A DNA stretch of 64,000 nt from Lentisalinibacter sediminis (GCF_040706615.1 NZ_JAPDRF010000003.1:496001-560000), one strand, 5' to 3'. Positions 51,608 to 60,804 are shown, numbered from the stretch's first letter. Notes: a model not told the origin generated them from the letters alone. A program made the numbers and translations.

Positions 51608-52195
51608 TCAGAGGACCTCGTCCTCCTTCGCGCCTGATTCGTTCGCTTCCGGACCGGCTCCGCGGCCCTCGCCGGCGCCTGCGCCGCGGGGCGCAGACGG
51701 GCGCTGGCGCAGGCGATGCTGCATTTTTTGCCGGCGCTCGTCCATGCGCGCCATGCGTTCGGTCCGCATCTCGGTAAGCCGCGCCTGCTGGTCCTCGTTC
51801 AGTGCCGCCATGACCTCGGCATGGGTCTCGCTGCGCAGCAGTGCCATCCGGCCGGTCAGCTCGCCCTGGCGCTGGGCCAGCGAATTCGCGAGCGTCTGAT
51901 AATTCGGGTCGGCGGGGTCGAGGTTGCGCAATTCCAGGTGATTGGCGCGCAACTGCTCGTGCAGTGTACGGATCTCGTGGCGTCGGGAGGCCAGGGCCTC
52001 GCGGACCGCCTCCTGCTGCTCGGCGCTGAGGTCCAGTTCCGCCGACATGTGTGCGAGCATGCGCGCTGGATCCGGGCCGCCATGAGGGCCGCCGACGGGA
52101 GGCCCGGCAACGGCGAGAGAGACTCCGGCGAGAAACAGCGCCACCAGCGCCGCAGCGCTCCGCCGCACGGCTCGACCGATGATAGTCCTTCTCAT
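51608..52195 (-). CDS. Spy/CpxP-family periplasmic chaperone-like protein
   Basis: 195 aa. Signal peptide (MRRTIIGRAVRRSAAALVALFL...AVA). The mature part is all-helical with two LTxxQ-like repeats (LDLSAEQQEAVREAL and ALNEDQQARLTEMR), the mark of Spy/CpxP proteins, which protect envelope proteins and damp Cpx signalling. The C-terminus is basic then Gly/Ala-rich and acidic. It is divergent from the CpxR-like regulator gene, the usual arrangement of cpxP and cpxRA. Confidence 0.88.
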   Translation of the reverse strand: MRRTIIGRAVRRSAAALVALFLAGVSLAVAGPPVGGPHGGPDPARMLAHMSAELDLSAEQQEAVREALASRRHEIRTLHEQLRANHLELRNLDPADPNYQTLANSLAQRQGELTGRMALLRSETHAEVMAALNEDQQARLTEMRTERMARMDERRQKMQHRLRQRPSAPRGAGAGEGRGAGPEANESGAKEDEVL

Positions 52196-52256
52196 GTCAG
52201 CCTCCTTTCCCGTCGGGGCGAGTCCTGTCTGCCACGCCCTCAGACTACGCCCTGCA

Positions 52257-52270
52257 GCGCAAAGTTGCGC
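52257..52270. promoter_or_regulatory. Palindrome GCGCAA-AG-TTGCGC, possible operator
   Basis: A 6-bp inverted repeat in the divergent region between the spy-like gene (start 52195) and the response regulator gene (start 52346). A GCAAA-type half repeats downstream. No exact CpxR box (GTAAA-N5-GTAAA) was seen. Confidence 0.35.
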
Positions 52271-52345
52271 AACGGCCGTGCAAAGAAGTGTCAAGCCTGT
52301 GACTGCGGTCTTGCAGCTTCGCCGCCGGCAGCGGAGCATACGCCC

Positions 52346-53080
52346 ATGAACAGCGCAGCCGCCGACAGCACGGGCCGCGACGAGGCCGACGGACGCCTGT
52401 TGCTGGTGGACGACGATGAAGAACTCGCCACCATGCTGCAGGAGTATCTGGAACCCGAGGGGTTCGCCGTCTTTTGGGCCGGTGACGGCCCGAAGGCGCT
52501 GGAGCGCCTGGAAGACACGACCTTCGACCTGATCATACTGGACGTCATGATGCCGGGCATGAACGGCTTCGAGGTGCTGCGCCGCATCCGTGCCGAGCGC
52601 GACACGCCCGTGCTGATGCTCACCGCGCGGGGCGACGATGTGGACCGCATCGTCGGCCTGGAGATCGGCGCGGACGACTACCTGGCGAAGCCGTTCAACC
52701 CTCGCGAGCTGGTCGCCCGCCTGCGTGCCGTGCTGCGGCGGACGCGACCCGCCGCCGCCGAGACAGGCCGCTTGAGCGCCGGCTCCATTGCGCTCGACCT
52801 GCGCACCCGCCAGGCCACCCGCGGCGGTCGCGAGCTCCGGCTCACCGGCACCGAGTTCCAGTTGCTGGGGCTGCTGGTCTCCGCCGCCGGCGAGGTCGTG
52901 AGCAAGGAGACCATCTCCCGGGAGGTGCTGGGCCGGCGGCTGCAGCCCTGGGACCGCAGCGTAGATACCCATATCAGCAATCTGCGCGGCAAGCTGACCG
53001 GCGACGAGCGGGGGGAGAATCCCATTCGCAACATCCGCGGGGTGGGCTACACGCTGGTCCCGGACGAGCCGGATGCCTAG
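52346..53080 (+). CDS. OmpR-family response regulator (CpxR-like)
   Basis: 244 aa. Receiver domain: LLLVDDDEELATML (acidic pocket), phospho-accepting Asp in DLIILDVMMPGMNG, MLTARGDD (Thr) and YLAKPFNPREL (Lys). The C-terminal winged helix is of OmpR type (LTGTEFQLLGLLVSAAGEVV, VDTHISNLRGKL, IRNIRGVGYTLV). It overlaps the sensor kinase gene by 8 bases and lies divergent from the Spy-like gene, so envelope stress control is inferred. Confidence 0.93.
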   Translation: MNSAAADSTGRDEADGRLLLVDDDEELATMLQEYLEPEGFAVFWAGDGPKALERLEDTTFDLIILDVMMPGMNGFEVLRRIRAERDTPVLMLTARGDDVDRIVGLEIGADDYLAKPFNPRELVARLRAVLRRTRPAAAETGRLSAGSIALDLRTRQATRGGRELRLTGTEFQLLGLLVSAAGEVVSKETISREVLGRRLQPWDRSVDTHISNLRGKLTGDERGENPIRNIRGVGYTLVPDEPDA

Positions 53081-54434
53081 CCTGTTCCTGCGCATCTTTC
53101 TCGGCTTCTGGCTGGTCATCGGCGTCCTGCTCGCGGCGGCCATCCTCGTGGTCTGGCAGGTGGCGGAGCAGCGGCGCGAGGCCTGGCAGCAGTTCGATCC
53201 GCGGGCGGTGCATATCGAGGCCTCCCAGGTACTCTCCGGCGGCGGCCCCGGGGCACTGCGGGAATGGCTGGAGGACGGCGCCGGACTGCCCGCGGAGCTG
53301 CGACTGTTCGTCCTGCTGGAAGACGGCACCGACATCCTGGGTCGGCCTCTGCCCGAGGTGCTGGTGGCCGAACTCGCGCGCCTGCGCGCCGTGGCAGAAC
53401 AGCTGAACAGACCGCGCGCGCTGCCGCCGAACTTCCGGCCGGCGCGGCCAATTCCCCAGATCATCGGCCCGGACGACCGCGTCTACAGTCTGTTCCTGTT
53501 CCGCCGTCCAGGCGCAGCCCTGCGCCTGTTGCCCGATCTGCCCGTGCGCGTGACGCTGCTGCTGTTCGCGCTGGCGGTCAGCGCGGGCGTTGCCTGGCTG
53601 CTGGCCGGCACCCTGTCACGACCGGTGAAGAGCCTGCGTGACGCCACCCGGGCGCTGGCGGACGGCAGCCTAGATACCCGCGTGGGCGCGCCCATCGTGT
53701 CGCGGCGCGATGAGCTCGGCAGCCTCGCGCGCGACTTCAATAACATGGCCGCACAGCTGGAAGCCTCTCAGCGTTCCCAGCGCGAGCTGCTGCGCAACGT
53801 CTCCCATGAACTGCGCTCGCCACTGGCGCGCATGCGGGTCGCGCTCGGCCTCGCCCAGCGCGATGCCGGCGAGCTGCCGGCGCTGGCGCGCATCGAGAAG
53901 GAGTCCGACCGGCTCGACTGGCTCATCGGCGAGATCATGGACTTCGCCAGGGCCGATTCCGGGCGAGGCCCCCGCAGCGAAGAATTCGATTTGACGGCGA
54001 TGCTGCGCGAGCTGGTCCGCGACGCGCGCTTCGAGGGCGGCGACGACGGCCCGCGCATCGAGCTGGAGGCGCCGGCCGGCGTCCTGGTCCGCGCCCAGCG
54101 GACCTCGCTGGCGAGCGCGGTCGAGAACGTGCTGCGCAATGCGGCCCACCACGCCGAGCAGCGTGTCGACGTGCGGCTGAGCCGGGAAGCGGAAAGCCTG
54201 GCCGTCACCATCGCCGACGACGGCGGCGGCGTACCCGACGAGGAACTCGGCCTGCTGTTCGAGCCCTTCTACCGGGGCGACAAGGTGGGCACCGCCGGAC
54301 TGGGGCTGGCCATCGCGCGGCGGGTGACCGAGCTGCATGCCGGCAGCATCGTCGCCCGCAACCGGGAAGACGGCGGGCTGCAGGTGACCCTCACGCTGCC
54401 CGCAACGGTGCTGGCGACTCAGAGACCGAGCTGA
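53073..54434 (+). CDS. Sensor histidine kinase (CpxA-like)
   Basis: 453 aa. Two membrane helices (about 6-27 and 158-183) bracket a periplasmic sensor domain. HAMP at 183-235 (LSRPVKSLRDATRALADGSLD). H-box LLRNVSHELRSPLARMRVAL, N-box VENVLRNAAHHAEQ, G1 IADDGGGVP, FEPFYRGDKV and G2 GTAGLGLAIARR are all intact, so it should autophosphorylate and pass phosphate to the overlapping regulator. Its 3' end overlaps that of the convergent acyl-CoA dehydrogenase by 16 bases. Confidence 0.93.
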   Translation: MPSLFLRIFLGFWLVIGVLLAAAILVVWQVAEQRREAWQQFDPRAVHIEASQVLSGGGPGALREWLEDGAGLPAELRLFVLLEDGTDILGRPLPEVLVAELARLRAVAEQLNRPRALPPNFRPARPIPQIIGPDDRVYSLFLFRRPGAALRLLPDLPVRVTLLLFALAVSAGVAWLLAGTLSRPVKSLRDATRALADGSLDTRVGAPIVSRRDELGSLARDFNNMAAQLEASQRSQRELLRNVSHELRSPLARMRVALGLAQRDAGELPALARIEKESDRLDWLIGEIMDFARADSGRGPRSEEFDLTAMLRELVRDARFEGGDDGPRIELEAPAGVLVRAQRTSLASAVENVLRNAAHHAEQRVDVRLSREAESLAVTIADDGGGVPDEELGLLFEPFYRGDKVGTAGLGLAIARRVTELHAGSIVARNREDGGLQVTLTLPATVLATQRPS

Positions 54435-55588
54435 CGCGCGGCCAGGTCGCGCATGATCTCCTCGGACCCGCCGCCGATGGCGTTGACCCGCACCTCCCGG
54501 TAGATGCGCTCGATGCGGCTGCCGCGGAGATAACCGGCGCCGCCGAGAATCTGCATCGCCTCCCGGGCGCAGAACTCCATCGTCAGCGTGGCCTGCACCT
54601 TCAGCATGGCCAGATCCGCCGCCGGGGTCGCGCCCCGGTCGACGCGCCAGGTGCAGTGCTCGAGATAGGCCTGGGTCGCATTCACCTGCCGCAGCATCTC
54701 CACCAGCTTGTGGCGGATGACCTGGTGGTCGGCGAGACGCCGGCCGAAGGTGTGGCGCTGGCGGGCCCAGGCAAGCGCGTCCTCGACGCAGACCCGTGCC
54801 GAGGCGTTGGCGCCGGCCGCCATCGCCAGCCGCTCGCCGTTGAAGTTCTTCATGATCAGGGAGAACCCGGCGCCTTCGGTGCCAATGAGATGGTCCCGTG
54901 GCACGCGCACCCCGTCGAAATGGACGGTGGCGGTATCGGACGACCACCAGCCCTGCTTGCGGTCGAGTTCCGTGCGGCTCACGCCCTCGCTGTCGGCCGG
55001 GATCAGCAGCAGCGAGATGCCGCCGGAGCCCTCGCCGGTGCGCACGGCGGTGGTGAAGTAGTCCGCCCGCATGCCGCCGGTGATGAAGGTCTTCTCGCCA
55101 TCGACCACGTAGTGATCGCCCTCCACGACGGCACGGGTGCGGATGGCGGCGACGTCCGAGCCGCCGCCCGGCTCCGTGATGGCCAGCGACATGTGTTGCT
55201 CGCCGGCGAGCACCCGCGGCGCGACCGCCGCTCGCAGCGGCTCGGGACCGCCCGCCAGCAGCGGCGGCAGGGCGATGCCGTGCACCATCAGGCTCGCGTT
55301 GACGCCGCCGGCCCCGCTGCGCGCCAGCTCCTCGGAGACGATCAGGCGATGGAAGCCGTCGATGCCCTCGGAGACGCCGCCATAGCGTTCCGGGTAGCCG
55401 ACCTGCAGCAGGCCGAATTCCGCCGCGTCGTGGAACAGGGACTCCGGGATGCGGCCCGCCTCCTCCCAGTCGTCCACGAACGGCATGATCTTGTCGTCGA
55501 CGAAACGGCGTACCTGGCGGCGCCACTCCTCGTGGCTCTCCGTCATCCAGGGGCACGGCGGTCGTGGCAGTTCGCTATCCGTCGGCAT
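54419..55588 (-). CDS. Acyl-CoA dehydrogenase, long-chain type
   Basis: 389 aa from the ATG at 55588 (GGAAGG 8 bases upstream). FAD enzyme for the first step of beta-oxidation. Signatures: LAITEPGGGSDVAAIRTRA, GEKTFITGGMRADYF, QRHTFGRRLADHQVIRHKL and MQILGGAGYLRGSRIERIYR. The C-terminal AIGGGSEEIMRDLAARQ has Gly where medium-chain enzymes have the catalytic Glu, as in long-chain and isovaleryl enzymes, which place it elsewhere. Its start overlaps the PP2C gene by 14 bases, an unexpected coupling. Thiolase, SDR and MaoC genes lie upstream on the same strand. Confidence 0.93.
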   Translation of the reverse strand: MPTDSELPRPPCPWMTESHEEWRRQVRRFVDDKIMPFVDDWEEAGRIPESLFHDAAEFGLLQVGYPERYGGVSEGIDGFHRLIVSEELARSGAGGVNASLMVHGIALPPLLAGGPEPLRAAVAPRVLAGEQHMSLAITEPGGGSDVAAIRTRAVVEGDHYVVDGEKTFITGGMRADYFTTAVRTGEGSGGISLLLIPADSEGVSRTELDRKQGWWSSDTATVHFDGVRVPRDHLIGTEGAGFSLIMKNFNGERLAMAAGANASARVCVEDALAWARQRHTFGRRLADHQVIRHKLVEMLRQVNATQAYLEHCTWRVDRGATPAADLAMLKVQATLTMEFCAREAMQILGGAGYLRGSRIERIYREVRVNAIGGGSEEIMRDLAARQLGL

Positions 55589-56492
55589 CGTCGTCACCTT
55601 CCTCCTTGGCCGCCGTGTTTGCCGCATCTCCGTCGGGCGCTGCGGCGTCGTCTTCCGCACCGGGCTTGCGGAACAGGATGATGCTGAGGTCGTCGGGCTT
55701 GCTCGGCGTGGGCGCCTCCGGCGTCAGCATGCGCTCGCGGGCATAGTCGGCCAGCTGCGCCAGCGTCTCCTCCACCGGACCCTTGCGCGCAATCTCCACG
55801 ATCTCGGCCAGGTGGAGGTTGTCGGTGAGGCCGTCGCTCGCGAGCAGCAGCGTATCCCGGGGGGCCAGCTCCAGTTCGGCGCCCACCTCGATGCGCATGT
55901 CGGCGGTGCCGAGGAAATTGAACACCAGGTTGCGCTCGGCATGATAGAGCGCCTCCACCTCGTCGAGGAAACCGGCCTCCACGGCGAAGGCCACCGGCGT
56001 ATGGGCGATGGTCTGCATCTTCAGACGGCCGCGCTGTCCCGTCACCAGCGCCGCCGAGTCGCCCACGTGGTACGGGCGCACGAGACGTCCTTCCACGGAG
56101 ACGACGGTCAGCGTGGTCGCCGATCCGTTGGCCAGCGCCATCACGGCCGCATTGGCCTCCTCCATGGCGTTCAGGATAGCCGTGCGCAGCATCACCGACG
56201 GGTCGCTGACCGCCTTCAGCGACTCCATGACGGTGCGGATCGCCGTGCGCGAGGCCCGCTGCCCGGCCGGCAGGCCGCCGGCCCCGTCCGCGACGGCGAG
56301 CACGACCGTGTCCTCGGCCAGCGGGATTACGGCGAGCGTGTCCTCGTTGCCGGTCTCCTTGTCCGGGCTGCGGCGGCAATAGGCCGCGGCCTCGCCGCCG
56401 GCCGCCGCCGCCGTCAGCACCTCGCCGGAGTCCTCCTCCACCGGCAGTACCAGGGGCTCTTCCGGGGTGCCCCACGCCTGTGCCTCAGCCAT
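55575..56492 (-). CDS. PP2C-family protein phosphatase
   Basis: 305 aa from the ATG at 56492. It dephosphorylates Ser/Thr proteins in an Mn/Mg-dependent reaction. Motifs: TGNEDTLAV, VADGAGGLPAGQRAS, HVGDSAALV, LLLASDGLTDNL and KPDDLSIILF supply the metal-binding aspartates, so it should be active. The C-terminus is an acidic Ala/Asp-rich tail. It overlaps the kinase gene by 8 bases and the acyl-CoA dehydrogenase gene by 14 bases, so kinase, phosphatase and dehydrogenase are made from one coupled message. Confidence 0.92.
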   Translation of the reverse strand: MAEAQAWGTPEEPLVLPVEEDSGEVLTAAAAGGEAAAYCRRSPDKETGNEDTLAVIPLAEDTVVLAVADGAGGLPAGQRASRTAIRTVMESLKAVSDPSVMLRTAILNAMEEANAAVMALANGSATTLTVVSVEGRLVRPYHVGDSAALVTGQRGRLKMQTIAHTPVAFAVEAGFLDEVEALYHAERNLVFNFLGTADMRIEVGAELELAPRDTLLLASDGLTDNLHLAEIVEIARKGPVEETLAQLADYARERMLTPEAPTPSKPDDLSIILFRKPGAEDDAAAPDGDAANTAAKEEGDDDADG

Positions 56493-57879
56493 TCTTGCGG
56501 CGCCGGCCCCGCGCCCGGCCGGAGACCGGCTGCCGGCACCAGGCACAGTAATTCCAGAACTCCGCCGCGATGCCCCAGCCGCAAGAGCTGCAGCACCGGT
56601 CGGAGCCGGGCAGCGCCCACTTGCGCTTTACCTTGGCGCGGCACCAGGGGCAGTAGCGCATGAAGGGCATCAGCGGACCGCCGCAGCGCTGGTTGGCGCA
56701 GCGAGCCGTGTAGCGACGGTCGCTGTAATGCCGGTTGGTCTCCTTCTCGAAGCCCGGCCCGTAGCACCAGGCGCAATAGTCCCAGTCGAGTTTCACACCC
56801 CGCTCGCAGCGGGGGCAGTGGGCCGGGAACGTGCGCGTCTCGCCGGCGGCCGGGTTGTCGGCGCCGCACCAGGGGCAGGCCTGCATGACCTCGGCCACCG
56901 GGCCCTCGCAGCGCCGGCACTGATGGCGGGTGTCCAGCACCTTGCGGTAGCGGCTCTGGAACTCCCGCCACTGCACCCGTTTCCAGACCGGTCCTTCGAC
57001 CTTCGGGCTGCTGCGCCGGCGCTGGCGGCGCGCACGGCTGCTCGCCCGCTCGAACTCCGCGCGCATCTGCACCGCGTCGCGGGTGCGCGCGGAGATGTCC
57101 ACCTGCATGGCCCGGCGCAGCACCTCCAGCAGATCGGCGCTGGCGTGCTGGCGGGCCCGCTCGATACCGGGCGGCGGCCAGTCGAAAGGCCATTCCGGCA
57201 GACGGCCGGAGAACAGCTGGTAGAGCACCAGGCCCAGCGAGAAGACGTCGGACTGGAACTTCGGTCTGCCCATGGCCTGCTCGGGAGCGATGTAGTCGAT
57301 GGTGCCGGAACCCGACGCCTTCAGGGTACGCAGGTTCAGTTTGGCGAAACCGAAGTCGGACAGCCGCAACCGATTACCCGGGAAAATAATGAAATTCTCC
57401 GGCTTGATGTCGCAGTGGATGACCCGGTGCTCGTGGGCGTGAGCCACCGCGGCCAGCGCCTGGGAGGCGAAGTCCATCCGCAAGCTCTGGGACATGCGTC
57501 TGACCAGGCGATCGGCCAGGGACTCCGTGCCGAGGGGCATGGAGATGACGAAATGGTCGCCGATGAATGCCGCGTCGTAGACCGGCAGGATGTTCGGATG
57601 CTCGAACTTGGAGGCCATCCGCACCTCGTGCAGGAAATCCTCGACGGCGGAGAGGCTCCTGGCCGTGGTCAGGGGTACCTTCAGCGCGACATGAGCCGAG
57701 CGCACCGTGTCGTAGGCCTGATACACGTTGGCGAGCGGCCCCTTCGACAGGCAGCGGACGATGCGGTACTTACCGAGTTTCTGTCGCGCACGGAGCAATG
57801 CGTGCCGGTCCCCCCTGCTGGCCGGCCCCCCGGCCGGATATCCGAACGCTCCGGGAGCCGGAGCGCCGGAGACGATCAT
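56485..57879 (-). CDS. Ser/Thr protein kinase with C-terminal zinc-ribbon array
   Basis: 464 aa from the ATG at 57879 (a TTG 8 codons earlier is possible). The kinase domain (37-285) looks active: loop CLSKGPLANVYQAYD, Lys67 in VALKV, Glu85 in FLHEV, catalytic HCDIKPEN (155-162), DFG (175-177) and GTIDYIAPEQ. A basic linker (SSRARRQRRRSS) leads to four double-CxxC zinc-ribbon modules at 321-455 (CRRC/CPWC, CPRC/CAWC, CANQRC/CPWC, CSSC/CAWC), an unusual tail. No membrane helix. It probably phosphorylates components of the cluster at 39-51 kb or the metabolic neighbours; the target is not shown. Confidence 0.88.
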   Translation of the reverse strand: MIVSGAPAPGAFGYPAGGPASRGDRHALLRARQKLGKYRIVRCLSKGPLANVYQAYDTVRSAHVALKVPLTTARSLSAVEDFLHEVRMASKFEHPNILPVYDAAFIGDHFVISMPLGTESLADRLVRRMSQSLRMDFASQALAAVAHAHEHRVIHCDIKPENFIIFPGNRLRLSDFGFAKLNLRTLKASGSGTIDYIAPEQAMGRPKFQSDVFSLGLVLYQLFSGRLPEWPFDWPPPGIERARQHASADLLEVLRRAMQVDISARTRDAVQMRAEFERASSRARRQRRRSSPKVEGPVWKRVQWREFQSRYRKVLDTRHQCRRCEGPVAEVMQACPWCGADNPAAGETRTFPAHCPRCERGVKLDWDYCAWCYGPGFEKETNRHYSDRRYTARCANQRCGGPLMPFMRYCPWCRAKVKRKWALPGSDRCCSSCGWGIAAEFWNYCAWCRQPVSGRARGRRRKNG

Positions 57880-57921
57880 TGGGCCTGGGCCGGGAGCCGT
57901 CAAGTCGGGGTACGCCGCAGC

Positions 57922-59103
57922 TCAGAGCACCTCGAACAGCCCGGCTGCCCCCATGCCGCCACCGACGCACATCGTGCACACCACGTAGCGGGCGCCTCGC
58001 CGGCGCCCCTCGATCAGCGCATGGCCCACCATGCGGGCGCCGGACATGCCGTAGGGGTGTCCGATGGAGATCGATCCGCCGTTCACGTTCAGCAGTTCGT
58101 TCGGGATGCCGAGCTTGTCCCGGCAGTAGAGCACCTGCACGGCGAAGGCCTCGTTCAGTTCCCACAGCCCGATATCGTCCATCTTCAGACCGGTGCGCTC
58201 GAGCAGCTTCGGCACCGCGAAGACCGGCCCGATGCCCATCTCGTCCGGCTCGGTGCCGGCGACGGCGATGCCCCGATAGATGCCGAGCGGCTCCAGGCCC
58301 CGCTTCTCGGCCAGTTTGGAGTCCATGACCACGCAGGCGGAGGCGCCATCGGAGAGCTGGCTCGCATTGCCCGCGGTGATCACGCCGCCCTCGAAGACGG
58401 GGCTGAGGCCCGCCAGGCCTTCGGCGCTGGTACCGGGCCGGTTGCCCTCGTCCTTCTCCAGCGTGACCTCCTCGAAGCTGATCTCCTTGGTCTCCCTGTC
58501 CATCACACCCTTGGTCGTGGTCATCGGGACGATCTCGTCGTCGAACGCCCCTGCCTCCTGGCCGGCGGCGGTACGCATCTGGCTCTGCAGGCCGTACTCG
58601 TCCTGCTGCTCCCGGCTGATACCGTAGCGCCGGGCCACCACCTCCGCCGTCTCGAGCATGGACATGTAGATGTGCTCGCTGGCAGCGGTCACGTTCGGGT
58701 CCTTGGCACGATAGGTATTCATGTGCTCGTTCTGGACCAGGCTGATGGACTCCAGCCCGCCGCCCACCACGATGGGCATGTTGTCGTGCAGCACCTGCTT
58801 GGCGGCGATGGCAATGGCCATCATGCCGGACGAACACTGGCGATCCACGGACATGCCGCTGACCGTCTCGGGCAGGCCCGCGGCGAGCAGTGCCTGGCGG
58901 GCGACATTCTGCCCGCTGGAACCCTGCTGCATCGCACAGCCCATGATCACGTCGTCCACTTCCGCCGGGTCGACGCCGGCCCGCTTCACCGCCTCGCGGA
59001 TGGGATGGGCCGCCAGTGTCTGGGCCTGGGTGTTGTTGAAGGCGCCCCGATAGGCTTTGCCGATGGGCGTGCGCGCCGTGGATACGATTACCGCTTCTTT
59101 CAC
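57922..59103 (-). CDS. Acetyl-CoA acyltransferase (thiolase)
   Basis: 393 aa from the GTG at 59103 (GGGAG 8 bases upstream). It cleaves 3-ketoacyl-CoA or forms acetoacetyl-CoA. Start VKEAVIVSTARTPIGKAYRG, nucleophilic Cys in VDRQCSSGMMAI, His in SISIGHPYGMSGARM and second Cys in CTMCVGGGMGAAGLFEVL complete the active site. It is third in the MaoC-SDR-thiolase order and 42 bases upstream of the kinase gene, so transcription could continue into it. Confidence 0.94.
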   Translation of the reverse strand: MKEAVIVSTARTPIGKAYRGAFNNTQAQTLAAHPIREAVKRAGVDPAEVDDVIMGCAMQQGSSGQNVARQALLAAGLPETVSGMSVDRQCSSGMMAIAIAAKQVLHDNMPIVVGGGLESISLVQNEHMNTYRAKDPNVTAASEHIYMSMLETAEVVARRYGISREQQDEYGLQSQMRTAAGQEAGAFDDEIVPMTTTKGVMDRETKEISFEEVTLEKDEGNRPGTSAEGLAGLSPVFEGGVITAGNASQLSDGASACVVMDSKLAEKRGLEPLGIYRGIAVAGTEPDEMGIGPVFAVPKLLERTGLKMDDIGLWELNEAFAVQVLYCRDKLGIPNELLNVNGGSISIGHPYGMSGARMVGHALIEGRRRGARYVVCTMCVGGGMGAAGLFEVL

Positions 59104-59170
59104 TGCCTTTCTCCCGGCGGGCGCCCGCGCCCGCCCTGTCCGCCTTGTCAATGCTTCGTGGTTCGGGCGT

Positions 59171-60091
59171 TCAGCCCGTCTTGATGCCCAGTTCCTTCGC
59201 CGCGCGGGTGAGGAACTTCATGCTCTGGCCGCTGCCGTCCTGGTATTCCTCGGCACCGGTCTTGGCCGTGATCCTGTCCCAGTTCACCGCCACGTGATCC
59301 GCGTCACGCTCCTCGGGCGCCAGCCAGATACCCGGCGTCTCCTCCAGATACACGCGGGCGTAGCCGCCCGCCCCGGCCGAGATGATCTGCCGGCTGGGCG
59401 CATCCGGGCTCGCCATGAACACCACGGCGGGCGTGACGTACTCCGGCTGTAGCAGCGCCAGCGCCTCTTCCGGCATGAGACCCTCGGTCATGCGCGTGGC
59501 CGCGACCGGCGCCAGGCAATTCACCCGGATGTCGTACTTCTGGCCTTCCAGGTGCAGCGTGTTCATGAAGCCCACCACACCGAGCTTGGCCGCGCCGTAG
59601 TTCGACTGGCCGAAATTGCCGTATAGCCCGGTGGAGGAAGTGGTCATGACGATGCGGCCGTATTTCTGCTCGCGCATGATCTCCCACACCGCCTTGGTGC
59701 AGTTCACCGAACCCATGAGGTGCACGTCGACCACCAGCTGGAAGTCCTCCAGGCTCACCTTCGCGAAGCTTTTGTCACGCAGGATGCCGGCGTTGTTCAC
59801 GAGCACGTCCACCCGGCCCCACTTGTCGAGGGCCTCGGCCACCATGGCCTGGACCTGCTCGTAGTCAGCCACGTTGGCGCCGTTGGCGATGGCCTCGCCG
59901 CCGGCGGCCTCGATCTCGGCCACCACGGCCTCGGCGGCCTCGCTGGAGCCGCCACTGCCGTCCCGGGCGCCGCCCAGGTCGTTCACCACCACCTTCGCAC
60001 CGCGGCGGGCGAGTTCCAGGGCATGACAACGCCCCAGGCCGCCGCCGGCGCCCGTCACGATAGCCACCTGATCGTCGAATCGGATCGTCAC
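59171..60091 (-). CDS. SDR dehydrogenase, MFE-2 type (3-hydroxyacyl-CoA dehydrogenase-like)
   Basis: 306 aa. Short-chain dehydrogenase with VTGAGGGLGRCHALELARRG, NNAGILRDKSFAKV and catalytic Ser/Tyr/Lys in TTSSTGLYGNFGQSNYGAAKLG. The longer form and NDLGGARDGSGG match the dehydrogenase of peroxisomal multifunctional enzyme 2, which oxidises (3R)-hydroxyacyl-CoA. The upstream gene is a MaoC-type hydratase, which makes exactly such substrates, so the two fit as one pathway. Confidence 0.92.
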   Translation of the reverse strand: MTIRFDDQVAIVTGAGGGLGRCHALELARRGAKVVVNDLGGARDGSGGSSEAAEAVVAEIEAAGGEAIANGANVADYEQVQAMVAEALDKWGRVDVLVNNAGILRDKSFAKVSLEDFQLVVDVHLMGSVNCTKAVWEIMREQKYGRIVMTTSSTGLYGNFGQSNYGAAKLGVVGFMNTLHLEGQKYDIRVNCLAPVAATRMTEGLMPEEALALLQPEYVTPAVVFMASPDAPSRQIISAGAGGYARVYLEETPGIWLAPEERDADHVAVNWDRITAKTGAEEYQDGSGQSMKFLTRAAKELGIKTG

Positions 60092-60125
60092 TTCAGCCTC
60101 CCTTGGTCAATCTGTTGCCGCGGCG

Positions 60126-60587
60126 TCACTGCACGAAGTACAGGGCCAGCGTCTCGGCCACCAGGGCCGGTTTTTCTTCGCCCCTGATCTCCACGGTCAC
60201 TTCGGAGGTGGTCAGGATCTGGCCCGGCTTCTTCTCGTTCACTTCCTTCAGCTTCACGTGGGCGCGCACCTCGCTGCCCACCTTCACCGGCTGCAGGAAA
60301 CGGACCTTGTTCGAGCCGTAGTTGATGGCCATGGCGATGCCCTCCGGGATCACGCCGCACTGCCCGGTGAGATGGGGCAGAAGCGAGAGCGTCAGATAAC
60401 CGTGGGCGATGGTCGTGCCGAAGGGCGTCTGCGCCGCCTTTTCCTTGTCGACATGGATGAACTGATGGTCGAGCGTGGCATCGGCGAAGGCGTCTATGCG
60501 CTCCTGCTCGATCTTCAGCCACTCCGACGGCGGCATGTCCCGGTCGATGTAATCGGCGAGTCGGTCTTTGGACACTGTTTCCGGCAT
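60126..60587 (-). CDS. MaoC-like (R)-enoyl-CoA hydratase
   Basis: 153 aa from the ATG at 60587 with AGGAGAGGGGAC just upstream. Hot-dog fold hydratase: DATLDHQFIHVDKEKAA holds the catalytic Asp/His, and FGTTIAHGYLTLSLLPHL and NYGSNKVRFLQPVKVG are conserved. It hydrates trans-2-enoyl-CoA to (R)-3-hydroxyacyl-CoA. First gene of the MaoC-SDR-thiolase set; 34 bases before the SDR start. Confidence 0.93.
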   Translation of the reverse strand: MPETVSKDRLADYIDRDMPPSEWLKIEQERIDAFADATLDHQFIHVDKEKAAQTPFGTTIAHGYLTLSLLPHLTGQCGVIPEGIAMAINYGSNKVRFLQPVKVGSEVRAHVKLKEVNEKKPGQILTTSEVTVEIRGEEKPALVAETLALYFVQ

Positions 60588-60804
60588 GTCCCCTCTCCTG
60601 CTTCTGAGACTGGATATCGGCGGGCCGGTACGGTCCGCCACGGTCTTGCCGGGCGCCTTGTTCTTCGCACGCGGAGCCGCCTGGGCGCCTCGGCGGACGC
60701 CAAGTGTACCCGAGATGCGGGCCGGGGGGGGCGCGGCGGCAACCGGCCACGCGCTTCCCTGCGTGGGCAGAGAGCCACAAAAACGTCACGGCAGCGTAAG
60801 AAAA

